Shown here one piece after another: positions 8,372 through 16,841 of a stretch of DNA of 34,639 nt. The position numbers and the translations under genes were made by a program. Where the stretch lies: assembly GCA_018814045.1 (NCBI GenBank), contig JAHJAR010000208.1:1-34639 (forward strand). Direction: 5' to 3'. Numbering within the stretch: position 1 is the first letter of the stretch; every line of letters starts with the position of its first letter. Below the pieces are notes generated by a model. It saw only the letters and a list, made by a program, of their open reading frames with translations. It ran no database searches and was not told the DNA's origin. This DNA is from Planctomycetota bacterium. Lineage in GTDB: Bacteria; Planctomycetota; Phycisphaerae; UBA1845; Fen-1342.

Positions 8372-8397
8372 CCGATATGCACACTTGTGCATATCGG
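8372..8397. promoter_or_regulatory. Perfect 12-bp inverted repeat, candidate operator (ModE-like)
   Basis: CCGATATGCACA and TGTGCATATCGG flank a 2-base centre in the 163-bp gap between fdhE and the operon that encodes the ModE-like regulator. The CGATAT...ATATCG ends recall the CGnTATATA half-site of E. coli ModE boxes, though the inner bases differ. Position about 100 bases upstream of the regulator operon fits autoregulation. As RNA it would also form a hairpin after fdhE. Confidence 0.55.
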
Positions 8398-8434
8398 CTC
8401 ACAGAAAGCAACTCTCACACGTACTTCGCGGTTC

Positions 8435-9373
8435 CTACCACGGAGCTGCGTAGGGCAGCTTGCGCGCAAAACCCTCCCGTTCGGCCAGCATGTCCAGGTG
8501 CAGTGTGCCCGTGTCCTCCACCAGCGGCAACACCTCCTCCCCCAGGGGCAGCCTGCGTTCATCGATCGTCTTGATGTAGTTCTTGCACTTGTCGCACGTT
8601 TCGATCCAACGCGCGTCGCCCTCCGAAATGCGCAGCAGACCGTGTGTCTCGCGCTCGTGGTTTCCACAGGAAACACACTTTACGCGCGGGAACATCCAGC
8701 TTGTGCCGCATAGCGAGCAAAACAGCACGCGCTTCCCGTCGTCGCGGCGCAGCATGGCCAGCCCCGGAGGTGAGCCGCACGCGCGACAGGTCGAGGCGGC
8801 GCCAGGACCGCCGGCGAATGGAACACCCCAGCAGGCGCTGGCACCGGCCGCCGCAGCCAGAAACGGCGCGGCCAGTGTTCGTCCAAAGAAGAGCAGCGCC
8901 TCGGCAGCGACCGCGATCCGTTCCGCGGTCGCCTCCAAATACTGCCAGTTGGGACCAAAGGCTGACTTACGGGTCAACTGCTCGAGCAGCCCCGATTCCG
9001 CAGAGGCCGCCGCGCTCAGCCGCTTCAGGTCCTCACTTTGCCCGCCGTGTTCTTCCACGGCCGACCGGAAGTCGGCGAGCAGCGCCGCCAGGAGTGCCTG
9101 GTCGAGGTGCAGCGCATCCTCGGCAACCAGTGGCTCGGCCGCGCCAGGGTGCGTCGCCGCGTCGCCGTTTGGCTCGCCATTGCCGCGTTTGCCCAAGCCC
9201 GCGTCCGCCGGGGCGGCACTCAGCTTGTCGAGGGCCTTCCGCTGGGCGCGCATCAGGTCGATCCGCGCGCGCACGTAGTCTTCGGAGACCTGCTCGCGGC
9301 CGATCAACGCTTCCAGGCGTTCGGCGACGGCTGCCGCCCCCGTCCTCGCCGCGCTCTCCTCGATCGCAGACAT
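8435..9373 (-). CDS. fdhE: Formate dehydrogenase accessory protein FdhE
   Basis: FdhE is a cytoplasmic rubredoxin-like maturation factor for respiratory formate dehydrogenases. The 312-residue product has four CxxC pairs at C196/C199 (CRACG), C219/C222 (CSLCG), C233/C236 (CVSCG) and C260/C263 (CDKC), followed by KNYIKTIDERR and a long acidic C-terminal segment, all typical of the family. ATG 9373 is preceded by AGGAG at eight bases; the in-frame GTG at 9382 would sit on the ribosome-binding site. It follows the cytochrome gene after 131 bases holding a hairpin, and ends before the palindrome at 8372. Confidence 0.93.
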   Translation of the reverse strand: MSAIEESAARTGAAAVAERLEALIGREQVSEDYVRARIDLMRAQRKALDKLSAAPADAGLGKRGNGEPNGDAATHPGAAEPLVAEDALHLDQALLAALLADFRSAVEEHGGQSEDLKRLSAAASAESGLLEQLTRKSAFGPNWQYLEATAERIAVAAEALLFFGRTLAAPFLAAAAGASACWGVPFAGGPGAASTCRACGSPPGLAMLRRDDGKRVLFCSLCGTSWMFPRVKCVSCGNHERETHGLLRISEGDARWIETCDKCKNYIKTIDERRLPLGEEVLPLVEDTGTLHLDMLAEREGFARKLPYAAPW

Positions 9374-9426
9374 AGCTCGCACTCCTCGCGCGTCGCGTTG
9401 TGGTGGCCAGCGCGCCTATACAGAGA

Positions 9427-9454
9427 GGCCTCTCCGCTCGCCCGAGGAGAGGCC
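9427..9454 (-). terminator. Intercistronic hairpin between cytochrome c and fdhE
   Basis: A perfect 9-bp stem (GGCCTCTCC / GGAGAGGCC) with a 10-base loop lies between the cytochrome stop and fdhE. There is no proper U-tract, so partial termination or mRNA 3'-end protection that lowers fdhE relative to the structural genes is as likely as full termination. Confidence 0.35.
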
Positions 9455-9504
9455 CCTGCGGTCGTCACTCAACATGGTACCGCGGCCGATCCGCGGCGTC
9501 GTCC

Positions 9505-10008
9505 TCAGAAACCGCTCAACAGCTCGTACGAGCGCGCGATCGCCTCGGCTTCGTCGGGACTGAGCTTGGAGTCGGGCTTGGCGATCATCCGGCTGATGAT
9601 CTCCATGCGCTCCTCCGGCGACTTCAGCGACAACAGCTTCAACTTCTCGGCACCGTGGCACTGCGTGCAGCGCATCAGCGCCAACGAGGCGTGGATCTTC
9701 GCCATATCATCGTCGCTGAAGTTAGTGTCCGGCAGGGCGGACATATGGGCCAGAGCCTGGTCGATCTCGCCGCGCATGTTGTGCTGGCCCAGGAAACGCC
9801 GCTCGGTGTGGCAGCTTGTGCACTTGTCCTCGGTGAACAGTGCCAATTGGGGCGCGGCCACGTTGACCAGGTCCTGCTTGCTCGCCAGCACGTCCTTGAG
9901 GCCCGTGACCTCTGCGCCCAGGTTCACCACCATGCCGCAAAGTACCAGGATCAGGACCGCGTTGAGTAGCGTCAGAAAACCAGCAATGAACCGGAAACGA
10001 GTATCCAT
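9505..10008 (-). CDS. Membrane-anchored diheme cytochrome c of the formate dehydrogenase cluster
   Basis: A 167-residue protein with one N-terminal membrane segment (about 8-30, apparently uncleaved) and two c-type heme sites: CTSCH at 63-67 and CTQCH at 114-118. The heme domain must therefore lie on the periplasmic side. ATG 10008 has GGAGA upstream. It follows the membrane subunit by 45 bases in the same transcription unit, so it is a good candidate for electron exchange between the formate dehydrogenase membrane module and periplasmic cytochromes. The sixth ligands cannot be assigned with confidence. I do not recognise a named subfamily. Confidence 0.85.
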   Translation of the reverse strand: MDTRFRFIAGFLTLLNAVLILVLCGMVVNLGAEVTGLKDVLASKQDLVNVAAPQLALFTEDKCTSCHTERRFLGQHNMRGEIDQALAHMSALPDTNFSDDDMAKIHASLALMRCTQCHGAEKLKLLSLKSPEERMEIISRMIAKPDSKLSPDEAEAIARSYELLSGF

Positions 10009-10053
10009 TACGTCTCTCCATTCGCAGGGCCGGGGGGCCGAACCGCCGACCCG

Positions 10054-11340
10054 CTACGCTTTGGCTGTGTGTTCATGTTCCTCGAAGATGGGGAAAAAGC
10101 GGCAGACGAAGACGAACGCCAGGATGCCGAGGGAAACAACCCCGGCCGTGATGGCGATCTCCATCCAGTGCGGGTAGTACGTCGGGCCGGCCGGTGCCGA
10201 GATTCCGGTCACCGCCACGTTGATGCGGTTGATGATCAGCCCGATGACCACGAACAAGGCCGCCCAGAACAAACCCTTGCCGCTGCGTGCGAGTTCCGGT
10301 GTCATCAAGAACGCCAGCGGGATCAGCAGTCCCACGACGATCTCGATCCAGAAAGCGATCGCCACGTTACTGGTGGCCAACACCTCGGGGGCCGCGCCGC
10401 GCACGACGAGGTCGACCACTTTCAGCGCCAGGTAGATCAGCATGACCACGGTCAACCCGCGCCCCATGCCGACCAGCAGGTCGGTCTCCGGCTTCCGTTT
10501 GAAGAACCACCCGCTCCAGTTCGCCTCCACGATTATCATCGCCAGGCCGGCCATCACCGCCGACAGGAAGAACTGGATCGGCAGGAGCGGCGAATACCAG
10601 ATGGCGCTCAGCTTGTGCGGCACCATCAGGAACAGCGTGCCCAGCGAAGACTGGTGCAGCGTGGAGAAGATGATGCCCGCCATGATCAGCAGCGTTGGCA
10701 CCTTTGGATCGGTGTGGAGCACTCCAGCCAGGACCATAAGCTGGAACAGCACCAGCGCGGCGCCGATGATCAGCACCCACGTCATCGAATCGGTCATGAC
10801 GAACGTGAAGAACATGATCATCGCCACGATGATCCACGGTCCGAGCGCCTTCCACAGCGCGTGCAGCCCACGCAGTTTGAAGCGCTCAAAGACCACCGGC
10901 AGGAACTCGAGGAACAGCACGGTCGTGTACATCATCACGCACCAGCCGACCTCGAACATGGGTGACTCATGGTGCCAGTTGATCATCTGGCTCCAGATCA
11001 TCCACGGCCGTCCCAGGTCGATCAGCAGGGCAAAGATGAACAGGAGGTACCCGAGAAACGCCGTCAGAATTGCTGGTCGCACGAGCGGATGGTACTTCTC
11101 ACCGCCGAAGATGTGCACCAGCCCGGCCACCACGAAGGCCCCTCCGGCCAGGGCGATTCCCGCCAGCACGTCAAAGCCGATCCAGAACCCCCAGGGATAC
11201 CCCTGGTTCAGGTTCGCCACCGAGCCAATGCCGGTCGCATACCGGTAGACGATCAGGACGATTCCCAGCACCGCCAGGACGAACAGCAGGAAACCGCCGA
11301 AACCGAACCGACCTCTGTTTTCCGTCGCTATGGGTTGCAT
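10054..11340 (-). CDS. NrfD/HybB-family integral membrane subunit
   Basis: A 428-residue polytopic protein with about ten hydrophobic helices and no c-type heme motif. Segments such as QGYPWGFWIGFDVLAGIALAGGAF and LLIDLGRPW are typical of the NrfD/PsrC/HybB quinone-reactive membrane subunits that partner with four-cluster ferredoxin subunits. It takes the place normally held by the cytochrome b556 (FdnI) subunit in E. coli formate dehydrogenase-N. ATG 11340 follows GGAGGAAACC and is nine bases after the stop of the iron-sulfur subunit, so translation is probably coupled. Inferred role: passes formate electrons to quinone, or between quinone and the adjoining cytochrome c. HybB is the closest label, but no hydrogenase is present. 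Confidence 0.88.
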   Translation of the reverse strand: MQPIATENRGRFGFGGFLLFVLAVLGIVLIVYRYATGIGSVANLNQGYPWGFWIGFDVLAGIALAGGAFVVAGLVHIFGGEKYHPLVRPAILTAFLGYLLFIFALLIDLGRPWMIWSQMINWHHESPMFEVGWCVMMYTTVLFLEFLPVVFERFKLRGLHALWKALGPWIIVAMIMFFTFVMTDSMTWVLIIGAALVLFQLMVLAGVLHTDPKVPTLLIMAGIIFSTLHQSSLGTLFLMVPHKLSAIWYSPLLPIQFFLSAVMAGLAMIIVEANWSGWFFKRKPETDLLVGMGRGLTVVMLIYLALKVVDLVVRGAAPEVLATSNVAIAFWIEIVVGLLIPLAFLMTPELARSGKGLFWAALFVVIGLIINRINVAVTGISAPAGPTYYPHWMEIAITAGVVSLGILAFVFVCRFFPIFEEHEHTAKA

Positions 11341-11349
11341 GGTTTCCTC

Positions 11350-12150
11350 CTATTTCTCGCCCTGGGCGGCTGCGGCGTCTTCCTGGAGCCCGGGACGGTT
11401 CCGCAACCGGTAACTCGCACCGAGCAGGAACGCCAGACCCAGCATGACCGCCGGAATCGCCTTCATGGCGGTTTCCGTGTTCTTTACCATGGGCGTGGTG
11501 GGGACGTCTGTGATATAGCCGACCTTCTCGAAGGGAACGCTCGAGATGTGCAGCAGACACGTTCCACCCGCCTCGTGCAGACCGTATATGTGGTGAACAT
11601 AGAGGCTGGGATTCTGGCTGATGCGGCGTTGCGCCTCGCGGATCAACTCGTCCCGCTCACCAAAGACAATCGCCCCGGTCGGACAGGCCTTGGCACAGGC
11701 GGGAATCTCGCCCGCCTCCTGCCGGTCCGCACAGAACGTGCACTTGGTGATATAGGGATTCCAACTCGAATACTCGAACCGCGGCACCAGGAACGGACAC
11801 GCCAGCATGCAGTACCGGCAGCCGATGCACTTGTTCTTGTGATAGATGACCGGTCCGCTCTCCAGTTTTTCCAGGGCACCGACCGGACAAGCCGAGATGC
11901 AGCCCGGCACTTCGCAGTGCATACACTGCTTCTTGCCGAAGACCCACTCAAACCGGCCGTTCCTCTTCACTTCGTTGTAGGTGACCAAGCACCAGGTGTC
12001 CTTGCTCAGGTCCGCCGGGTTCTGGTACCCCGGCCCGCCGAAGAACTCCGTTTTCTCGGCGGGGCGCTTGTTCCATTGCTTGCAGGCCACCTGACATCCC
12101 CGGCAACCCGTGCAGCGGGGTAGATCGATGAGCATTGCATTCGTCGCCAT
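11350..12150 (-). CDS. fdhB: Formate dehydrogenase iron-sulfur (beta) subunit
   Basis: The 266-residue electron-transfer subunit has four ferredoxin-type cysteine groups: CTGCRGCQVAC (13-23), CMHCEVPGCISACP (76-89), CIGCRYCMLACP (108-119) and CTFC...CAKACP (137-157), enough for four 4Fe-4S clusters. A single hydrophobic helix near the C-terminus (about 228-247, AIPAVMLGLAFLLGA) anchors it, as in FdnH. It has no Tat signal and would be exported with the catalytic subunit. Its ATG shares one base with the fdhA stop (TGATG), with AGGAGG just upstream, which points to translational coupling. Confidence 0.94.
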   Translation of the reverse strand: MATNAMLIDLPRCTGCRGCQVACKQWNKRPAEKTEFFGGPGYQNPADLSKDTWCLVTYNEVKRNGRFEWVFGKKQCMHCEVPGCISACPVGALEKLESGPVIYHKNKCIGCRYCMLACPFLVPRFEYSSWNPYITKCTFCADRQEAGEIPACAKACPTGAIVFGERDELIREAQRRISQNPSLYVHHIYGLHEAGGTCLLHISSVPFEKVGYITDVPTTPMVKNTETAMKAIPAVMLGLAFLLGASYRLRNRPGLQEDAAAAQGEK

Positions 12151-15100
12151 CAGGCCACCTCCTCTGCTTTCTCAACCTGGCACAGGAACGCCTTGTACTC
12201 CGGGATCATCGTGTTGGCGTCGCCGACGTGCGGCGTCAGTTGATTGCCGCTGTCGCCCGTGGCAAGGCCGGCGTAGCCCCAGTGCCAGGGCACACCGATC
12301 TGATCAACCAGTTTGCCGCCCACGAAGAACGGTTCGAACCGCTCCGTCACCAGGGCGCGGGCCCGGAATCCCCCCCGCTTACTGGAGACATGAACCCAGT
12401 CGCCGGTCTTGATGCTCTTGCGCCCGGCCAGACTGGTGGACATCTCCACAAACGGGTCCGGCATCAGTTCCACCAGCCAGGGCGTGTTCCGCGTCATTGC
12501 ACCCGCCTGCCAGTGTTCGCTGACACGATAGGTCGTGCCCACGATCGGGAATTCGCTCGCGTCGCCGATCAACTCCGGCTCCCAGACCTTGATCGCCGGG
12601 TTGTACTGCTGCGCCGAGAACGGGTTCTTGATCGGGCTCTCGAGCGGCTCGTAGTGCTCGGGGAACGGCCCATCCGCCAGGCTGGTCGAGAAGAGGCAGG
12701 CCAGGCCTTCCGGGCGCATAATGAATGGATGGCGGGCCGCCGGCGGCCAACCGCCGTCCGGTACGTCACCTTCCCAGTTGCCAGCACCGTCCTTCAGGGC
12801 CGGGTTCCAGCGGATCACCCAGCGCTTCGGGGCCCATGGCTGACCTTCCAGATCAACCGAGGCGCGGTTGTAGATGATCCGGCGATTGATCGGCCAGCAC
12901 CACGACCAGTCCAGGTTCAGACCAAAGCAGCGCCCCGGTGGCACCTTGGCCGAGTCCTCCTTGAACCGCTTCGCCATGCGGTTGATGGTCTTGTCCGAGC
13001 GCCCGCGGACGGTCGTAACGTGTAGCCCGTCCTGCTCGACTTCGACGCCCGAACCTTCCGCATGCTCAATATAGGAGCCGCAGTACAGCCAGTTGCCCGA
13101 GCAGGTGCTGCCGTCGTCGGCCAGCTTGACGAAATTGAAAACCTGCTTGCCCTGATTGGGCCCGGACATGTAGTAGCCGTTGATTTCCGCGGCAACCGTC
13201 TGGATATCCGGCTCGCCGTGCTCATCGACGCCGTAATTCCAGGTCAGCTCGGTGATCGCCTCGGGCAGGGCGCCGCCCTGCTCGGCGTAGAGGCGTTTGA
13301 GTTCCTGGACGAGCCGCGTGATGATGGCCGCATCGGAAATCGCCGCTCCAGGCGCATTCGCCGCCTTGTAGCGCCATTGGCTCCAGCGTCCACTGTTGAT
13401 GACACTGCCTTCCTTCTCCATCGAGGCCGCCGCCGGGAGCAGGAAGACCTCGGTGTTGATGGAGGCCGGGTCCACACCGGGCCGTTTCCAGAAGACCGAC
13501 GTGTCGGTCTCGAAGATGTCGACCGCGACCAACCAGTCCAGGTTGCCCAGGGCCTTGCGCTCCTTGTACGAGTTCGGACCACCGACCGCGGGGTTCTGCC
13601 CGAAACAGAACAGCCCCTTGATCGCGCCCGCGTGCATGGCCTCGAACAGTGCGATGTGTGTCCGTGGCGGACCGCTGATCTTGCCCAGGAAGCTGTAGCA
13701 GAAGTCGTTTTCCTTGGTCGCGTGATCGCCCCAGAACGCCTTCAGCAGGCTGACCATGTACTTCGGATAGTGCTGCCACCAGTTGGCGCTCTTGGGATCG
13801 TTGCTCTTGGGCGTAGATGCGTCCAGGTGCGCCTGGAGCGTCGCCTGCGGCGCCTGCGGCGTCTTGAGATAACCCGGCAGAATATGGAACAGCAGGGCCA
13901 TATCCGTCGAGCCCTGCACGTTCGACTCGCCGCGCAACGCGTTGATGCCGCCACCCGCCACGCCGACGTTGCCCAGCAGCAACTGCAGAATGACGTACGT
14001 GCGGATATTCTGGGTGCCGTGCGTGTGTTGCGTCGTGCCCATCGCGTACATCCACGTCGCCACTCGGTCCGGAGCCCAGGTTGACGTATAGATGTCGCAG
14101 ACCTTCTTGTATGTATCGATAGGCGAGCCGGTCGTGTTGCAAACCGTTTCCGTATCGTAACGGGCAAAGTGCTTCTTCATGAGCTGGAACACGCAGCGCG
14201 GATGCTCCATCGTCATGTCGCGCTTCGGAAGCCCGTTCTCGTCCAGCTCGTAGGCCCACTTCGACTTGTCGTAGCTGGGCGGGTCGGTGTCCGGGTTGTA
14301 GCCGGCGAACAGGCCCGCGTCGAAGTCGAACTCCTGGTTGATGATGAACGTCGCGTTCGTGTAGTGCCGCACATACTCGCGGTTTACGCGATCATTCTGC
14401 AAGGCGAAGTTGATCATGCCGCCCACGAAGGCGATGTCCGTCCCGGACCGCATCTTGCAGTAATGATCGGAGAAGGCCGTCGTTCGCGTGTAGCGCGGGT
14501 CGCAGGAGAGCACCGTCGCGCCGCGCTCCTTGGCCCGCATGATCCACTTGGCCGCGATCGGGTGATTCTCGACGGCGTTGCTGCCGCAGATCATCACCAC
14601 GTCGGCGTTCGCCAGGTCGATCCAGTGGTTGGTCATCGCCCCCCGACCAAATGATGCCGCCAGACTAGCGACAGTCGAACTGTGTCATATCCGGGCCTGG
14701 TGTTCGATCCAAACCAGCCCCATGGCACGCATCGCCTTGGCCAGGAGGTAGCATTCCTCCGTATCCAGTGACGCGCCGCCCAGACAGGCGACCCCGTCCA
14801 CGCGATTCACAACCTGGCCGCTCGCGTCCGTCCCCACCCAGGTTTCCTCACGCGTCTTCTTGACCCGCTCGGCGATCATCTTGATCGCCTGATCCCAGGA
14901 GAGTTCCTCCCACTCCCGCGCACCGGGCTTGCGATGTCGCACGATTTGGTTGCGCCGCTCGTTGTGGTGCAACTGATACAGCGATGCGCCTTTGCTGCAC
15001 AGGGCCCCTTCGTTGATCGGGTGATCGGGATCACCCTCCATGTTAACGATGGTGCCGTCCCGGACCTCCACTATCCCCCCGCAGCCTACGCCGCAGTAGG

Positions 15101-15251
15101 GACATATCGTTGTGCTGATCGTGCCACGCTGTGGCTTCGCCTGCGCCGCAAAAGCCTCACTGGGACGGAGGTTCAATCCCAGGAAACCGAGCAGCGCACC
15201 GGTACCTGTGGCACCGGTGGCTCCAAGAAAGGTGCGTCGAGTTAGCTCCAT
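12150..15251 (-). CDS. fdnG: Formate dehydrogenase catalytic (alpha) subunit, selenocysteine-containing, Tat-exported
   Basis: This is one gene read through a TGA at 14685-14687; ordinary ORF calling splits it at that codon. The 1033-residue product oxidises formate at a Mo/W bis-MGD centre. It starts at ATG 15251, with GGAGG seven bases upstream, and a twin-arginine signal (TRRTFLGA, then a hydrophobic stretch and EAFA). A 4Fe-4S motif follows: C50, C53, C57 and C85. The UGA codon is residue 189 in WIEHQARI-U-HSSTVASLAASFGRG, exactly where FdnG-type enzymes have selenocysteine followed by the catalytic histidine, and TNHWIDLANADVVMICGSNAVENHP continues in frame. Length matches FdnG. The region after the UGA forms a SECIS hairpin. 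First gene of the fdh cluster. Confidence 0.95.
14656..14687 (-). promoter_or_regulatory. SECIS element with in-frame UGA (selenocysteine insertion)
   Basis: Counting the UGA as bases 1-3, bases 16-20 (GUCGC) pair with 28-32 (GCGGC), and U21-G27 closes an AGUCU loop at 22-26. The loop occupies the same distance from the UGA as GGUCU in E. coli fdhF, and keeps the GU required by SelB. The pairing is seen in the sequence; recognition by SelB is inferred from the family. Confidence 0.85.
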
Positions 15252-15453
15252 TGCGGTTCCTCCACGGACTTGGCGAACCTCCATCCAGGCACGCCGGAGA
15301 AGACCTACATCCGCATACAAACAGGCCCACGCCACGCTGGCAAAGGGCCCACGCTCTCCCAACCGAGTACGGCTTGCGCCGCCTCCCGGTGGCTGACTGC
15401 AACTCATTGCCGCGCCGCCAATGCGGTGCATTGTCACAGCCACCAGTCCGAGC

Positions 15454-15459
15454 ATCATA
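15454..15459 (-). promoter_or_regulatory. Candidate -10 element upstream of the formate dehydrogenase operon
   Basis: TATGAT on the minus strand lies about 200 bases before the fdhA start. No convincing -35 hexamer is found at the right distance, so this is only a candidate. The rest of 15252-15517 shows no gene. Confidence 0.2.
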
Positions 15460-15517
15460 GCGAAGTTCGACGCGAGCGAAAACGCCGCGCAAAAAAAACC
15501 GTTCAACTCATCGCCGG

Positions 15518-16549
15518 TTGCACGCAATATTTGCTCGCTTGCTAACGCGTACCGTGCGCTTTGCGCGTCAACCCGCAGCCGCACCGCGCGCGACGCAGCA
15601 ACAGACCGTATGGCATAACCGTGCCATTCGGTTGCTGCGGAAAGCTGGACTTATCACCAAACACGCCGACCCCACGAGCCTCGCCTTCGGGCACAGGAGA
15701 ATCGGCTTCACAACTAGTGGCGAAGCTGTGGCATTGGCTATCAGCCAGCGAAAAACGGGCCGCTCGCCCGCGACCCGAAGTGAAACGGGTTCTACGCACC
15801 TGACAGGATCAAGCCTGCGCAGCGCTGGCGGCGCCATCTACTGCGACGGGAGCAGCCCCACCATCGCCAACTGCGTCATCACCGGCAACGCGGCCGACCT
15901 CGGCGGCGGCATCTGCTGCGACTACTTCAGCAACCCCGCGATCATCAATTGCACACTCACCGACAACACTGCCGGTTGCTTTGGTGGCGGCATCTACTGC
16001 TGGTTCAGCAGCCCCACCGTTACCGATTGCACGATCAGCCGGAACGAAGCCGTCGAATGCTGCGGCGACAGCGTTGTTGCCAGCTATAGCTGCATCGAAG
16101 GTGGCTGGTCCGGGACCGCCAACATCGCTGACGATCCGCTGCTGACCGATCCGGACGGCGCCGATGACACACCCGGTACGACCGACGATGACATCCACCT
16201 GCTCCCCGGATCGCCGTGTGCTGGTGGTGGCTTCACACAGACCTGTCAACCGGGCGATCTGGATTACGACGGCGAGCCGCGCGTCATGGACGGTCGCATC
16301 GAGATGGGCGCCGACGAAATCAGCGGCACCGCCGGCTTCCTCTACGGCGACCTGAACTGCGACTGCATTGCCAACGGCTTCGACATCGACCACTTCATCC
16401 AGGCCCTCGACGACTGGGCCGGATACCTGGCGGACCACGACGGCGATCCCTATTCCCCCTGCGATCTCTGGTACGCCGACGTCAACGCCGACGGCGCCGT
16501 CAACGGTTTTGACATTGACGCGTTCGTGCTGCTGCTGGGCGGCGGCTAG
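15518..16549 (+). CDS. C-terminal remnant of a right-handed beta-helix protein with dockerin-like tail
   Basis: The frame is open for 343 codons, but only the part from about 15815 looks like real protein. There, three beta-helix repeats occur (GGAIYCDGSSPTIANCVITGN, then GGGICCDYFSNPAIINCTLTDN and GGGIYCWFSSPTVTDCTISRN), followed by a spacer rich in Asp/Thr and a duplicated dockerin-like module (GDLNCDCIANGFDID and ADVNADGAVNGFDID). The first 100 or so residues are Arg-rich, non-repetitive and lack a signal peptide, so the true N-terminus appears to be missing. Such cell-surface or secreted proteins normally have many more repeats. The TAG stop is also the first bases of the palindromic element. 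I read it as a 5'-truncated gene, probably not functional. Confidence 0.6.
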   Translation: MHAIFARLLTRTVRFARQPAAAPRATQQQTVWHNRAIRLLRKAGLITKHADPTSLAFGHRRIGFTTSGEAVALAISQRKTGRSPATRSETGSTHLTGSSLRSAGGAIYCDGSSPTIANCVITGNAADLGGGICCDYFSNPAIINCTLTDNTAGCFGGGIYCWFSSPTVTDCTISRNEAVECCGDSVVASYSCIEGGWSGTANIADDPLLTDPDGADDTPGTTDDDIHLLPGSPCAGGGFTQTCQPGDLDYDGEPRVMDGRIEMGADEISGTAGFLYGDLNCDCIANGFDIDHFIQALDDWAGYLADHDGDPYSPCDLWYADVNADGAVNGFDIDAFVLLLGGG

Positions 16550-16686
16550 TGTCCTGAGTCCGAATCTCGGTACAAGAGTCTCGTTCGCTGGATGAGCCGC
16601 AGGCTTCAGCCTGCGCGGGGCCGCGCGGGCTGAAGCCCGCGGCTCTTCGATCCAGGTTGCTACACGAAACTCGGACTCAGGACACT
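16548..16686. mobile_element. MITE-like palindromic element, 139 bp
   Basis: Perfect 16-bp terminal inverted repeats (AGTGTCCTGAGTCCGA at 16548-16563 and its complement at 16671-16686) enclose a second long palindrome at 16594-16645. That inner palindrome has arms of 25 bases beginning GAGCCGC and containing GGCTTCAGCC, with two mismatches and a 2-base centre. No ORF is inside. It begins within the stop codon of the upstream gene and lies between convergent genes, so it could also serve as a bidirectional terminator. No obvious target-site duplication is visible. Confidence 0.7.
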
Positions 16687-16841
16687 GGAGCGTTTTCACT
16701 TCTGATGTAGCGTCCGGGCCCTGCACCGGACGTTGATATCCACGGCCGATGCAGGGCTCGGCCGCTGCAGACTTGTGGAACTCGCCCTGATCGAGTGCCA
16801 ACCCCTGGGTGAATGAGCGCGTCGGCCGCTTGCGGACAACA

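Noticed and set aside
13062-14084. 340-codon plus-strand ORF inside the formate dehydrogenase gene
   Set aside because: Mirror frame of fdnG; no start signal or recognisable domain.
14636-14687. Frameshift or nonsense break splitting fdnG into two genes
   Set aside because: Both parts are in the same frame and the TGA is at the conserved selenocysteine site with a SECIS hairpin, so it is one gene.
15166-15180. GGTTCAATCCC resembling a tRNA T-loop
   Set aside because: It lies inside the fdnG signal-peptide region, and no cloverleaf can be built around it.
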